A DNA stretch of 64,000 nt from Lachnospiraceae bacterium (GTDB lineage Bacteria; Bacillota; Clostridia; Lachnospirales; Lachnospiraceae). The stretch covers positions 1 to 64,000 of the forward strand of contig JAHZFJ010000001.1 in assembly GCA_019421365.1 (NCBI GenBank). Reading direction: 5' to 3'. The notes beneath the pieces were generated by a model. That model was not told where the DNA came from. It made no database searches and saw nothing but the letters and a program-made list of their open reading frames with translations. This document shows positions 25,739 through 34,541 of the stretch, one piece after another (the first letter of the stretch is position 1; each line of letters begins with the position of its first letter). Position numbers and translations under genes: made by a program.

Positions 25739-25781
25739 TTACGTGTGTAAGAATTATATAATAGGATGTGAGTAGTGTCAA
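25739..25781 (-). promoter_or_regulatory. blaI promoter with BlaI-type operator
   Basis: On the minus strand TTGACA (plus 25776-25781), 17 bp, TATAAT (plus 25753-25758) is a perfect consensus promoter. TTACACACGTAA (plus 25739-25750), a TTAC-N4-GTAA dyad, lies just downstream of the -10 box, where a bound repressor would block initiation. This fits autoregulation of blaI. Confidence 0.7.
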
Positions 25782-25891
25782 ATATAAGTTTCTATGAGAA
25801 ATTTAATTTATTTTCACTAAACAGACATTATATGCTTTATCCAATATTATAATAGTAAATAGGAATAGAGAATGTAAAAGGAAGGCATAGT

Positions 25892-26569
25892 ATGCGAAAA
25901 CGTTTGTTGTTATGTACGTTACTAATTGTGTTCATTCTAAGTTTTACAGGTTGTAAGAAGAAGGAAAGCAGTAAGGGATTTAATCCTCCGATGGAAGGAA
26001 TAACCTGGGGAATGACTCAAAAAGAAGCCATAGCCGTTATTGGCGATGCGGAATACCAAACGATTGAATTAGATGATGGAATGCATATTGCTCTTATTCT
26101 AGCAGATCCAATCACTAAATTCGGTTCGGAAGCACAAATCTATCTACTATTCTCCAAGGAATTATGTAAGAGTACCGATAATGGTGGTAGATTACAAGCG
26201 GTTGTTATGAGATATCCGAATATAACGGAAGAACAATTACTTACCAATATGACAGATGAGATGGGAGATGTAACAAGAGACTCTACTCCTACGAAAGAAG
26301 TTAAGAATTACATATGGGACAGTAAAGCTGTTCTGAAAGATTTGGCAAAGAAAGATTATGAGGCAATCAAAAATTTCATGACAAATAATGAATCTTCGAA
26401 ACAGCTAGTTGACCCTGACACTGGAGTTGCTTTTACTGCTCCACCAGACCAACAACCAATTAATGCAATAGCATTAAAGAAGATAACATCGGCTGACGGC
26501 GATTCTTTAAGTGTAGTATATTATGGAGACTGGGCATATCTGTTGAAAGTAATAAAAGAAGAGCAGTAA
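25892..26569 (+). CDS. Putative lipoprotein, 225 residues
   Basis: The signal peptide ends in the lipobox FTGC (Cys about 21), followed by a charged linker. The body contains GITWGMTQKEAIAVIGDAEY, a pattern seen in small extracytoplasmic SmpA/BamE-like folds where WGM-T precedes a helix; this resemblance is by eye only. AAGGAAGG precedes the ATG. It is a single gene with no operon partner. Function unknown. Confidence 0.75.
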   Translation: MRKRLLLCTLLIVFILSFTGCKKKESSKGFNPPMEGITWGMTQKEAIAVIGDAEYQTIELDDGMHIALILADPITKFGSEAQIYLLFSKELCKSTDNGGRLQAVVMRYPNITEEQLLTNMTDEMGDVTRDSTPTKEVKNYIWDSKAVLKDLAKKDYEAIKNFMTNNESSKQLVDPDTGVAFTAPPDQQPINAIALKKITSADGDSLSVVYYGDWAYLLKVIKEEQ

Positions 26570-26753
26570 GGAAGAGAAATGAATAACCTTACAAAAATGT
26601 TAGGTTACTGTAAGTTACATGAATGGCAGTGTATACTCCCTTTTGTTATTATAATGTTATAAAGTGTAGATGGACGAAATAAAAGATTTCTTATAGAAAC
26701 TTGAAGAAAATCTGCACTTAGTTACGTTATAAATAATAGAAGGGGGTTTTTTT

Positions 26754-27428
26754 ATGAGTAAAAAAAGAAAATTATTATATGGTGTTCTTGTAGTTTGTCT
26801 AGCATGTATGATAGCTGTAGGATGTCTTGTAACACCAGTTATTATACGTGGATATGATATGTACAAAGCAGCAGTTACTGCAGTTAGTATTGATGAAAAG
26901 GTTGCTGAGATTAGATCGGATGAGGATTATCTGCCTTTAGAGCAAATCTCTGATGAGTATCTTACTAGTCTTGTAAAATCAGAGGATAAGAGATTCTATA
27001 ATCATAGCGGGTTTGATTACTTAGCAACAGCTCGTGCTATGATGAACAATGTAAGGGCAAGAGCTTTCAAAGAGGGAGGGAGTACAATAACACAACAGTT
27101 AGCTAAGAATATGTTCTTCTCCTTCGAAAAGAAGTTGGAACGAAAGGTAGCTGAATTATTTGTTGTTAGGGAATTAGAAAATAGATTATCGAAAGACGAA
27201 ATATTAGAATTATACTGTAATGTAATTTACTTTGGTGAGAACTGCTATGGCATTAAAGAAGCAGCGAATCATTATTATGGAGTGGAACCAAGTGAATTAA
27301 ATTCTGACCAAGTAGATGCCTTAGTTTATACTATAAAATCACCAAATAATTATAATCCGAATGCCAAACTTGAATATGCAATCTCTAATAATAAAACCTT
27401 ATTCCAGAGTATGCAAAACCTTTATTAA
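26754..27428 (+). CDS. Monofunctional peptidoglycan glycosyltransferase (GT51)
   Basis: The 224-residue protein has one N-terminal membrane anchor (about 8-30) and a GT51 domain: KSEDKRFYNHSGFD with catalytic Glu77, EGGSTITQQLAKNMFF, RKVAELFVVRELENRLSKDEILELYCN and IYFGENCYGIKEAA. No transpeptidase domain follows, so it is of the MtgA type and polymerises lipid II glycan strands outside the membrane. Start context is GAAGGGGG before the ATG, with 9 bases of spacing. Transcribed alone or with the following hydrolase. Confidence 0.93.
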   Translation: MSKKRKLLYGVLVVCLACMIAVGCLVTPVIIRGYDMYKAAVTAVSIDEKVAEIRSDEDYLPLEQISDEYLTSLVKSEDKRFYNHSGFDYLATARAMMNNVRARAFKEGGSTITQQLAKNMFFSFEKKLERKVAELFVVRELENRLSKDEILELYCNVIYFGENCYGIKEAANHYYGVEPSELNSDQVDALVYTIKSPNNYNPNAKLEYAISNNKTLFQSMQNLY

Positions 27429-27465
27429 TTAACAATAGTTACCTTCATATACAAACATTCATAAA

Positions 27466-27494
27466 TTGACATTAATAATACTAGATGCTAAAGT
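27466..27494 (+). promoter_or_regulatory. Candidate promoter for the membrane hydrolase gene
   Basis: TTGACA (27466-27471), 17 bp, TAAAGT (27489-27494). The -35 is perfect and the -10 weak. It lies about 70 bp before the ATG at 27565. Confidence 0.4.
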
Positions 27495-27564
27495 GATATC
27501 GAGTATTTAAAGTGAATAGAGATATGGATAAAGATATGAATATAGAATACCGGGGGAGGTAACT

Positions 27565-29766
27565 ATGGAGAACAATAAAAAATTCCAAAAGATTAAAGAA
27601 ATGATACATCGAGTAGTAACAGTTTTCTATTCCTATTGGAAAAGAAACTTCGGGGACACATATAAAGGTCTTGCTATCTGTTCTATCTTGTTTTCATCAA
27701 TAGGAATGGCGGGAGATTTAATGATGTATTTCTCGCCACTGAGTATAGAAATCAGTTATTTAGTTGGATTAGTGTTGACAATTATATTGTTAGGCTTGTT
27801 ATTCCTTGTAACTAAGATACTATTCGGAAACAGAAGAAAGGTATTAATATACTGGTTTCTTCCTTTTTTCTTTCTATATACAACAGCAACATCGGTGACT
27901 CAAGATGATAGAGATAAGGCTAATTTCTTCTTAGCTGTTATTACAATTATCCTACTAGATTTCTTTGGAAGAAGTATGTGGGCAATCATTAAGTTAAGAA
28001 GGAGAACTATTACACTGGTTATCACCTTAGTAATTACGGCATCGGGACTTGGCAGCATAGGAGCGCTACTTACCGATGAGGGCTTCAAAGATCAATATAT
28101 TGAGGACTATCTGGCCATGAGGAATGAGAAAGAAGCAGATGATAATCAGAATAAAGTAGACGATGCTTTCGCAGATGCTATTAAACGTGGAAACTATGAG
28201 ACAACATCTTTAGAATACGGTATTGGAAATTCATTTGATTTACAGTCTACAGTATATAATATATCGCCATTTGCTCAGAGAAGTTCTGTTTCTGGTTGGG
28301 TAATGGATCAGTATTTTGATTATGACTTGAGAGAAGCCCCTATTACAGGAAAGGTTTGGTATCCAGTCAATAAACAAGAGAGTCCGGTTTTATTCATCGT
28401 GCATGGTAATCATAACTATACAACAGAATCTTACCTTGGCTATGATTATCTAGGAAAGTATCTAGCTTCGAATGGTTATGTGGTAGTTTCTGTGAATGAG
28501 AATAGTTGTAATGAGCTGAGTAATGAAAATGATGCCAGAGCAATTCTATTGCTTGAGAATATAAAACAAGTCCTTAAATATAACCAGGATAAAACGAATC
28601 CATTGTATGGGAAAATCGATGAAGAAAATATAGCTATAGCAGGTCATTCCAGAGGTGGGGAATGCGTATCTACAGCATATCTATTCAATGAATATGACGT
28701 GTATCCTGATAATGGTAATATAAAATTGGATTATAATTTTTCGATTAAGTCAATTATAGCAATAGCTCCAACAGCCGATCAGTACATGCCTGCACAGCAT
28801 GAAGTTTCTATATCTGATGTAAACTATCTGCTCATACATGGTACGAATGACCAAGATGTACTATCGGTTATGGGAAACAAATTATATAAGAATACTACAT
28901 TTAGTGGGGAAGGAAACTATTTTAAATCCGTACTATATGTAGCAGGTGCCAACCATGGACAATTCAATAGTGAATGGGGAAGATATGACGTAGGATTTCC
29001 TAATCACTTTTTCTTGAATGTTAAGAATCTGATCTCAACGCAGGAGCAGAAAGAGATACTTAAGATATTTACAAAGATATTCTTAGACGTGACATTAAAG
29101 GGAGACGAGACAAATAAAGAATTATTCAGTAATTACCTGGCTTATGAGAAGTATCTACCAGAGACGGTTTATCAACAGATGTATCAGGACTCTAGTTTGG
29201 AATATGTAAGTAATTTTGAAGAGGATTCGGATTTGACAACTGCAACAATGGAAGGCGCTAAGATTTCCACATCCCATACAAGGATCTGGGAAGAGATTAA
29301 GACTACATCAGGGAATGGAACGAACGAGAATTATGCGCTCAGATTGAAGTGGAGAGGAACGGACCAGGCAACAGTGAAATTCGAGATTCCTGCTTATGAG
29401 ATGACAGGTAAGAACTTACAATTTGATATAGCTGATATGAATGAAGAAAATCTGAGTAATGATAAGCAATTAATTGATGGAACTGTTCGTATTACTGATA
29501 GCCTTGGTAACGTAGCGAATGTTAAAATCAGTGATTGTACGTTTGTATATCCTACATTACCAGTTCAATTATATAAGATTGACTTTTTATCTGATATGTA
29601 TGAATATAAGCATCAGATGCAAACGGTTTGTGTAACAACTGAACAATTTCTTTCAGATAATAGTAATATCGATACAGATAGTATTACTTCGGTAGAAATT
29701 ATATTTGATGAAATGGAATCTGGACATGTAAAGATTGATAATGTTGGTTTTGGAGTAAATGGTTAA
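27565..29766 (+). CDS. Membrane-anchored alpha/beta hydrolase, 733 residues
   Basis: The N-terminal ~180 residues hold five or so membrane helices. A chlorophyllase/dienelactone-hydrolase-like domain follows: LFIVHGNHNYTT (oxyanion region), AIAGHSRGGE with nucleophile Ser362, LLIHGTNDQDV with a likely acid Asp, and AGANHGQFN with the His. Residues about 560-733 look like a beta-sandwich, possibly carbohydrate-binding. GGGGGAGGT precedes the ATG. The catalytic part should face outside or inside depending on an undecided topology. The substrate is unknown; ester or peptide hydrolysis is family-typical. Confidence 0.78.
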   Translation: MENNKKFQKIKEMIHRVVTVFYSYWKRNFGDTYKGLAICSILFSSIGMAGDLMMYFSPLSIEISYLVGLVLTIILLGLLFLVTKILFGNRRKVLIYWFLPFFFLYTTATSVTQDDRDKANFFLAVITIILLDFFGRSMWAIIKLRRRTITLVITLVITASGLGSIGALLTDEGFKDQYIEDYLAMRNEKEADDNQNKVDDAFADAIKRGNYETTSLEYGIGNSFDLQSTVYNISPFAQRSSVSGWVMDQYFDYDLREAPITGKVWYPVNKQESPVLFIVHGNHNYTTESYLGYDYLGKYLASNGYVVVSVNENSCNELSNENDARAILLLENIKQVLKYNQDKTNPLYGKIDEENIAIAGHSRGGECVSTAYLFNEYDVYPDNGNIKLDYNFSIKSIIAIAPTADQYMPAQHEVSISDVNYLLIHGTNDQDVLSVMGNKLYKNTTFSGEGNYFKSVLYVAGANHGQFNSEWGRYDVGFPNHFFLNVKNLISTQEQKEILKIFTKIFLDVTLKGDETNKELFSNYLAYEKYLPETVYQQMYQDSSLEYVSNFEEDSDLTTATMEGAKISTSHTRIWEEIKTTSGNGTNENYALRLKWRGTDQATVKFEIPAYEMTGKNLQFDIADMNEENLSNDKQLIDGTVRITDSLGNVANVKISDCTFVYPTLPVQLYKIDFLSDMYEYKHQMQTVCVTTEQFLSDNSNIDTDSITSVEIIFDEMESGHVKIDNVGFGVNG

Positions 29767-29782
29767 TAAGTATTAGATTTAA

Positions 29783-30379
29783 GCCGAGTCTAATGCCAAT
29801 GTTAAAGAAATTGAAAAGTGGGCAGATAATATTCTTACCTCTTTAGATGCCATTAAGAATACAATTAGTAATGTTGATTTCTCTACTGCAGCTAGGGCCG
29901 GAGAAGCAGGAAGAGGATTTGCAGTAGTAGCATCAGAAATCGGTCATTTAGCAGATATTAGTTCAAAGTCAACACATCAAATTAGCGAGATTATTGAGAA
30001 GGTTAATGTCCAGATTGGAGATATGGTAAACAAAACAAAGCATAGTGTTGAATCCATTGAAGAAAATTCGGTATCGATTAACCAAGCATGTGAAATATTT
30101 GAGCATATATATAGAGATATTAATAATACGAAAGATCTTATAAAATCTATTCTTAGGGAGATTCAACAGGTAGATGATGTTGCAAGTAGTATGGCAGTAA
30201 TATCAGAACAACAATCTGCAAGTGCAGAAGAAATCCTTGCAACTATTGAAGTGTTAACTATTAACTCAGCCAAAGTGGAGGACGAGAGTTATCAAGTGGA
30301 AGAGTGTTCTATTGTTGTTGCTAAATCTTCAGAAGAATTAGCAGAGCATATGAAACAGTTTAAGATAAAAGAAGATTAG
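29783..30379 (+). pseudogene. Remnant of a methyl-accepting chemotaxis protein
   Basis: One open frame without a proper start encodes the C-terminal signalling region of a chemoreceptor (AESNANVKEIEKWADNI, then ARAGEAGRGFAVVASEI, ISEQQSASAEEILATIE). It is directly preceded by in-frame TAG and TAA. The hairpin tip is damaged: the QTNLLALNASIEA segment that normally precedes ARAGEAG is missing, replaced by ISNVDFSTA. The sensor, membrane and HAMP parts are absent. An ATG at 30023 could give a 118-residue fragment, unlikely to work. Confidence 0.8.
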
Positions 30380-30393
30380 AATGATTTATTATT

Positions 30394-30434
30394 AAAGAAC
30401 CCTACGAGAAAAGGTACCTCGTAGGGTTCTTTTT
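30394..30434 (+). terminator. Intrinsic terminator after the chemoreceptor remnant
   Basis: AAAGAACCCTACGAG (30394-30408) pairs with CTCGTAGGGTTCTTT (30418-30432), followed by further T residues. The 15-bp perfect stem is retained even though the gene it served is broken. Confidence 0.88.
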
Positions 30435-30520
30435 GCTAATACTTTTAACTTTTTAGTATTGTAATTAATATATAGTTGCTTATCAGTTAACTTTATCAAC
30501 CGAAATCAACTATCATTCCA

Positions 30521-30548
30521 TTGTATATTTGTAATTTATAGGTATAAT
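30521..30548 (+). promoter_or_regulatory. Candidate promoter for the XRE regulator gene
   Basis: TTGTAT (30521-30526), 16 bp, TATAAT (30543-30548), about 50 bp before the ATG at 30599. Confidence 0.45.
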
Positions 30549-30598
30549 TAAACCATAAGTTAAGTTCTTTGGCTTTGGAAAGGAGTACCTAGATTTAT

Positions 30599-31702
30599 AT
30601 GAAAGAGATTAATATAGGCAAGAAGATTATAGATAAACGTAAAGAGAAGGGAATTACACAAGAAGATTTGGCAGCTTATGTAGGAGTATCGAAAGCGTCG
30701 GTGTCCAAGTGGGAAACCGGGCAAAGTTATCCAGATATTACGATTTTGCCATTACTTGCAACGTTTTTTGATATAACAGTTGACGAATTGCTTGGATACT
30801 CACCTCAGTTAACAAGAGAGGCTATTCGTAAAGTATATGCTTCTCTTGCTGAACAATTTGTTAATGAGGGATATGATAAGACATTGCAAGAGTGTGAGAA
30901 GATTAGTAAAAAATACTACTCTTGTTTTGAGTTACAGTTACAATTGGCAATGTTATATCTTAATTATGGGATTGGAGCACCAACAGAGGAATTGAAAAGC
31001 ACAATGATTACTAAGGTAATAAAAATCTGTAAACGTGTGAAGGAAGAATCAGGGGATTCTTTGTTAATGAGAAATGCAAACTCTCTAGAAGCAACGTCAA
31101 ACCTTCTTTTGATGAAGTCGATAGAAGTTGTTGAATTATTAGAGGATACCATGGTACCAACACAATCAGATGAAGTTGTTTTAGCTAATGCGTACCTCAT
31201 GTTAGGTAAAACAGGTAAAGCGATGGAGACATTACAGTTTCGAATCTATGAGAATGTGACGCACATCATCAACGAACTACAAACATATATGATGTTATTT
31301 ATAACAGAGAAAGAGAAATTCGAAGAAATCAAAAACAAAACAATGCAAATTGTGGATGCTTTTAATTTAGAGAAGCTTAATCCCAACTTGATAGGAAGTA
31401 TATATTATTCACTCGCTACAGCTTATGTACAACAGGGAAAGCTAGAAGCTGCTATGGATTATTTACATCAATATGTACGTGTGTGTAAGTCATTTGAATT
31501 TCCCTATAGGTTGCACGGAGATGAGTTCTTCAATATGGTAGAAAACAAATTTGATTTATTTGATATAGGTACCGTTTCGCCACGAGATGAAAAGACAGTT
31601 AAGGCGAGCATGGTTGCTGCAGTAAAAGATAATCCCGTATTTTTAGAGATTAAAGATCACAAAGAATTCAATAACATCGTAAAACAATTAGAATTATTAT
31701 AG
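30599..31702 (+). CDS. XRE-family regulator with helical-repeat C-terminal region
   Basis: The 367-residue protein begins with a Cro/CI helix-turn-helix (residues about 5-62; GITQEDLAAYVGVSKASVSKWE). The remaining ~300 residues are helical and TPR-like, as in Firmicute regulators that sense peptides or other ligands. GGAAAGGAGT lies 9-18 bases before the ATG. It heads a unit with a PLDc_N-type small membrane protein and an ABC exporter, which it likely regulates. The signal is not known. Confidence 0.85.
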   Translation: MKEINIGKKIIDKRKEKGITQEDLAAYVGVSKASVSKWETGQSYPDITILPLLATFFDITVDELLGYSPQLTREAIRKVYASLAEQFVNEGYDKTLQECEKISKKYYSCFELQLQLAMLYLNYGIGAPTEELKSTMITKVIKICKRVKEESGDSLLMRNANSLEATSNLLLMKSIEVVELLEDTMVPTQSDEVVLANAYLMLGKTGKAMETLQFRIYENVTHIINELQTYMMLFITEKEKFEEIKNKTMQIVDAFNLEKLNPNLIGSIYYSLATAYVQQGKLEAAMDYLHQYVRVCKSFEFPYRLHGDEFFNMVENKFDLFDIGTVSPRDEKTVKASMVAAVKDNPVFLEIKDHKEFNNIVKQLELL

Positions 31703-31722
31703 AATAAAGGAGTGTATTTATT

Positions 31723-31944
31723 ATGATGTATTTAACAACAGGTTTAGAAACTTTACAGGAATATTTGCCAGTATTATTACCATTAATAATTGTAGAATTA
31801 GTTCTTATGGTAACCGCATTAGTACATGTATTAAAGCATAATAAGTATCGATTTGGCAACAAGGTAACGTGGGCAATCATAGTAGTTGTTTTCCAAATTA
31901 TTGGGCCAGTCGTTTATTTTGTACTTGGAAGAGGAGACGAGTAA
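31723..31944 (+). CDS. Small PLDc_N-type membrane protein (YxlE-like)
   Basis: The 73-residue protein has two membrane helices around a short loop and the pattern VLKHNKYRFGNKVTWAIIVV...GPVVYFVLGR of the phospholipase D N-terminal (PLDc_N) family. It has no catalytic part. AAAGGAGTG precedes the ATG. In Bacillus subtilis a similar small protein (YxlE) precedes an ABC ATPase and permease (YxlF, YxlG); the same order holds here. It is likely an accessory or regulatory subunit of the exporter. Confidence 0.82.
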   Translation: MMYLTTGLETLQEYLPVLLPLIIVELVLMVTALVHVLKHNKYRFGNKVTWAIIVVVFQIIGPVVYFVLGRGDE

Positions 31945-31945
31945 G

Positions 31946-32869
31946 ATGAATATCTTAGAAGTTAATGGAGTTAAGAAATCTTTTGGTACCCAGACGATAT
32001 TAGATGGTGTGAGTTTTCATGTTCCTGAACATTCTGTGTTCGGTTTTCTAGGACAGAATGGTGCTGGGAAGACTACAACTATGAAGATTGTTCTTGGACT
32101 CTTGCAAGCTGACCAAGGCGCTGTAATGGTGAATGGAGAAAGGGTAACTTATGGACAGACGAAGACAAATCGTTACATAGGATATCTACCTGATGTACCA
32201 GAATATTATGGGTATATGAAACCCACAGAATATCTCGGGTTATGTGGTGAAATCACGGGGATGAAGAAGAGTGAATGTAAATTAAAAACAGATGAGCTAT
32301 TAAATCTAGTAGGATTAGAAAAAGCAAACAAAAAAATTGCAGGTTTTTCTAGAGGAATGAAGCAAAGGTTAGGTATAGCACAAGCATTATTAAATGAACC
32401 AAAACTATTGATTTGTGATGAGCCAACATCAGCCCTTGATCCAATTGGAAGGAAAGAGATTCTTGATATCTTATATAAGGTAAAGGATAAGACGACAGTA
32501 GTATTCTCAACACATATTCTATCTGATGTAGAGAGGATATGTGACACAGTTGCACTAATCCATCAAGGAAAGATTCAGATGCAAGGTGATTTAGCTACAA
32601 TCAAAGCAAATCATAAAAGAGAAGGTTTAGAGATTGAGTTTGCGAATAGTGAGGATTTAAAACGATTTCAAATGGAAGCTAAGAACCTAGTTAATGCGTA
32701 TAAAGAAAAAGAGGATAATCCTCTGGCAATAGAGATAAACGGAAGTAATATGGATAAGATGCCTAAAGTTGCATTACAGATACTAGCTCAAAACGAAATT
32801 GTACCAGTTAAGTTTATGTGCTTAGAACCAACACTTGAAGATCTATTTATGGAAATCGTTAATGAGTAA
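31946..32869 (+). CDS. ABC transporter ATP-binding protein (YxlF-like)
   Basis: The 307-residue ATPase has Walker A GQNGAGKTT, signature FSRGMKQRL and Walker B LLICDEPTSALD, plus a ~90-residue C-terminal extension found in drug-export ATPases of the DrrA type. ATG 31946 is one base after the preceding stop and is served by GAGGAGACG; a frame starting 60 bases earlier would overlap the small membrane protein. It pairs with the permease that follows. Confidence 0.9.
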   Translation: MNILEVNGVKKSFGTQTILDGVSFHVPEHSVFGFLGQNGAGKTTTMKIVLGLLQADQGAVMVNGERVTYGQTKTNRYIGYLPDVPEYYGYMKPTEYLGLCGEITGMKKSECKLKTDELLNLVGLEKANKKIAGFSRGMKQRLGIAQALLNEPKLLICDEPTSALDPIGRKEILDILYKVKDKTTVVFSTHILSDVERICDTVALIHQGKIQMQGDLATIKANHKREGLEIEFANSEDLKRFQMEAKNLVNAYKEKEDNPLAIEINGSNMDKMPKVALQILAQNEIVPVKFMCLEPTLEDLFMEIVNE

Positions 32870-32879
32870 AGGAGTAACT

Positions 32880-33644
32880 ATGAAAGCATATATAGCATTT
32901 ACGAAAAAGGAATGGATGGAGAGCATTCGTACGTATCGATTTTTCATCTTATTAGCAGTTTTCTTTATTCTTGGAATTATGAATCCTATAACTGCTAAGA
33001 TTACACCAGATATTCTTGCGAACTTTGCAATGGAAGGGATGACGATAACAATCGCTGAACCAACCGCAATGGATTCATGGTTGCAGTTTTATAAGAATGT
33101 ACCACAGATGGGGATGATCGTGATTGTAATTATGTTCAGTGGACTAATGACAGGGGAATGTGGGAAAGGAACTTTTGTTAATATGGTTACAAAAGGTCTT
33201 AAGAGAAGTACAATTATTCTTTCTAAGTTTACTATGTCAGTGTGTTTGTGGACAATAAGTCTAGCATTATGTTTTACGGTGTCGGCGTATTATACCGCAT
33301 ATTATTGGGATATTAATGGAATGGGACAAATTCTACAGTCTGTAGCGTGTTTATGGTTATTTGGCATCTTTTTGATTGCAATACTATTACTTATGGGATC
33401 AATTGTTAAGAGTAATTATGCTTGTCTATTATTAGTAGGATGCGTGGTAGTTTTACTATTATTGATTAACATGCTTCCAGTGTTGCAGGAATATAATCCA
33501 ATTCGTCTTGCATCAAGCAACTTGTCATTAATAAATGGTGAGATGGTAATTGCTGATTTCGGTTTTTCAATTGCTATTACCATTATATTAACAATACTTA
33601 GTTTGGTGGGAGCAATCATGGTATTCAATAAGAAAAAGTTGTAG
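32880..33644 (+). CDS. ABC-2-type permease (YxlG-like)
   Basis: The 254-residue protein has six membrane segments in the ABC-2 arrangement (MKAYIAFTKKEWMESIRTYRFF start, SGLMTGECGKGTFVNMVTKGLKRSTIILSKF loop). AAAGGAG at 32868-32874 sets ATG 32880. It ends the XRE-PLDc_N-ABC unit. Substrate unknown; peptide or drug export and self-protection are typical of the arrangement. Confidence 0.88.
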   Translation: MKAYIAFTKKEWMESIRTYRFFILLAVFFILGIMNPITAKITPDILANFAMEGMTITIAEPTAMDSWLQFYKNVPQMGMIVIVIMFSGLMTGECGKGTFVNMVTKGLKRSTIILSKFTMSVCLWTISLALCFTVSAYYTAYYWDINGMGQILQSVACLWLFGIFLIAILLLMGSIVKSNYACLLLVGCVVVLLLLINMLPVLQEYNPIRLASSNLSLINGEMVIADFGFSIAITIILTILSLVGAIMVFNKKKL

Positions 33645-34072
33645 TAGAAATAGAAATTATTAGGGTTATATGCTAATCTGATTAAAGAGCAAACACAAAG
33701 AATAAATCATATTTGAGCGTTAAGGATAATTTGACAAAATTTAATACATTCAAAGACGTAAATTATTTAGAGGATCCTGGTTTTTATAATAGTGATGGAC
33801 TTATATGTTCAATTTGTTCACATGAATATACCTTTGCGCTTTTCTTATATGATAGTGAATTTTATGATTTTAGATTGTTGAATATACCTTTCTCTTATTA
33901 ATATACGGTTACAGGATGTTGGTATTATAACCATTTGAGTAAGAAGACTATTACGAGTGTTGGAAGATATTCGAAAACAAGATTACTGAATGTTAGTTTG
34001 TAAATATAGGATAATACTTCTTGATTAGCTAACACTTTGGTGAAACTAGTTACTAAAATAAGGAGATTATGG
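33645..34072. other. Gene-poor gap with a weak ORF
   Basis: No convincing gene was found. A 62-codon plus-strand frame (33713-33901, TTG start, no ribosome site) encodes FKDVNYLEDPGFYNSDGLIC-type sequence that looks like a fragment of a larger protein, but no family is recognised. The rest is AT-rich with no strong hairpin or repeat. Confidence 0.3.
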
Positions 34073-34101
34073 TTGACAGATGGGAATTCGTAATATATTA
34101 T
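34073..34101 (+). promoter_or_regulatory. Strong promoter of the ABC-F leader
   Basis: TTGACA (34073-34078), 17 bp, TATTAT (34096-34101). The expected start near 34108 leaves an untranslated leader of more than 430 nt before the ABC-F gene, holding a mini-ORF and a terminator. Confidence 0.65.
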
Positions 34102-34107
34102 ACATAT

Positions 34108-34541
34108 ATAAATCTAAAAGAAGACTATGTGTAAACAACCATTAATTATGTTGTCAACATGGTATGGAGGAACGACGAAGATGATTATTATTACTTGCTA
34201 ATTTATATGGAAACTAAATAACATGTTCAGTGGCCTGTTTTAAGGTTCTGGACGATAGCATAACAACGCCTGTTTGATTATGCGATGTTTTTGAATGCCA
34301 TTAAGCAAGTATAGTAACTTCTTGTCTATCCCAGTCGGAGTTTATCTTCGGCTAGATATATAGTACGAATATCTTCTGTTAGTTTATATATTAGATAGCC
34401 TTTATTAGGTTATTTAATGTATTTGGCTTACGTAGATAATTTTACTTTTGTTTTGATAAGAAGACGCTAGGCATTTGCCTTGCGTCTTTTTTTTGCTAAT
34501 GGCATATTAGGAGGCTGAAATTAATGATTTAGAAAGGAGCC
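34108..34541 (+). ncRNA. Candidate ribosome-mediated attenuator leader of the ABC-F gene
   Basis: The leader contains GGAGG (34166-34170) followed 10 nt later by a complete 6-codon frame at 34181-34201 (MIIITC), several small stems (AACAAC/GTTGT near 34134-34154; CGGAG/CTTCG near 34336-34355) and a strong terminator at 34461-34494. This is the layout used by antibiotic-inducible ABC-F and erm genes, where a drug-stalled ribosome on a mini-ORF switches off premature termination. AATGCC at 34294-34299 can pair with GGCATT inside the terminator. Mechanism is inference. Confidence 0.5.
34461..34494 (+). terminator. Strong terminator inside the ABC-F leader
   Basis: AAGACGC-T-AGGCA (34461-34473) pairs with TGCCT-T-GCGTCTT (34476-34488), followed by a run of T to 34494. 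It lies about 48 bp before the ABC-F start, so unless it is overcome the downstream gene would not be transcribed from the leader promoter. Confidence 0.85.

Noticed and set aside
33713..33901. 62-codon frame as a real gene
   Set aside because: TTG start, no ribosome site and no recognised family; probably a fragment or chance frame.
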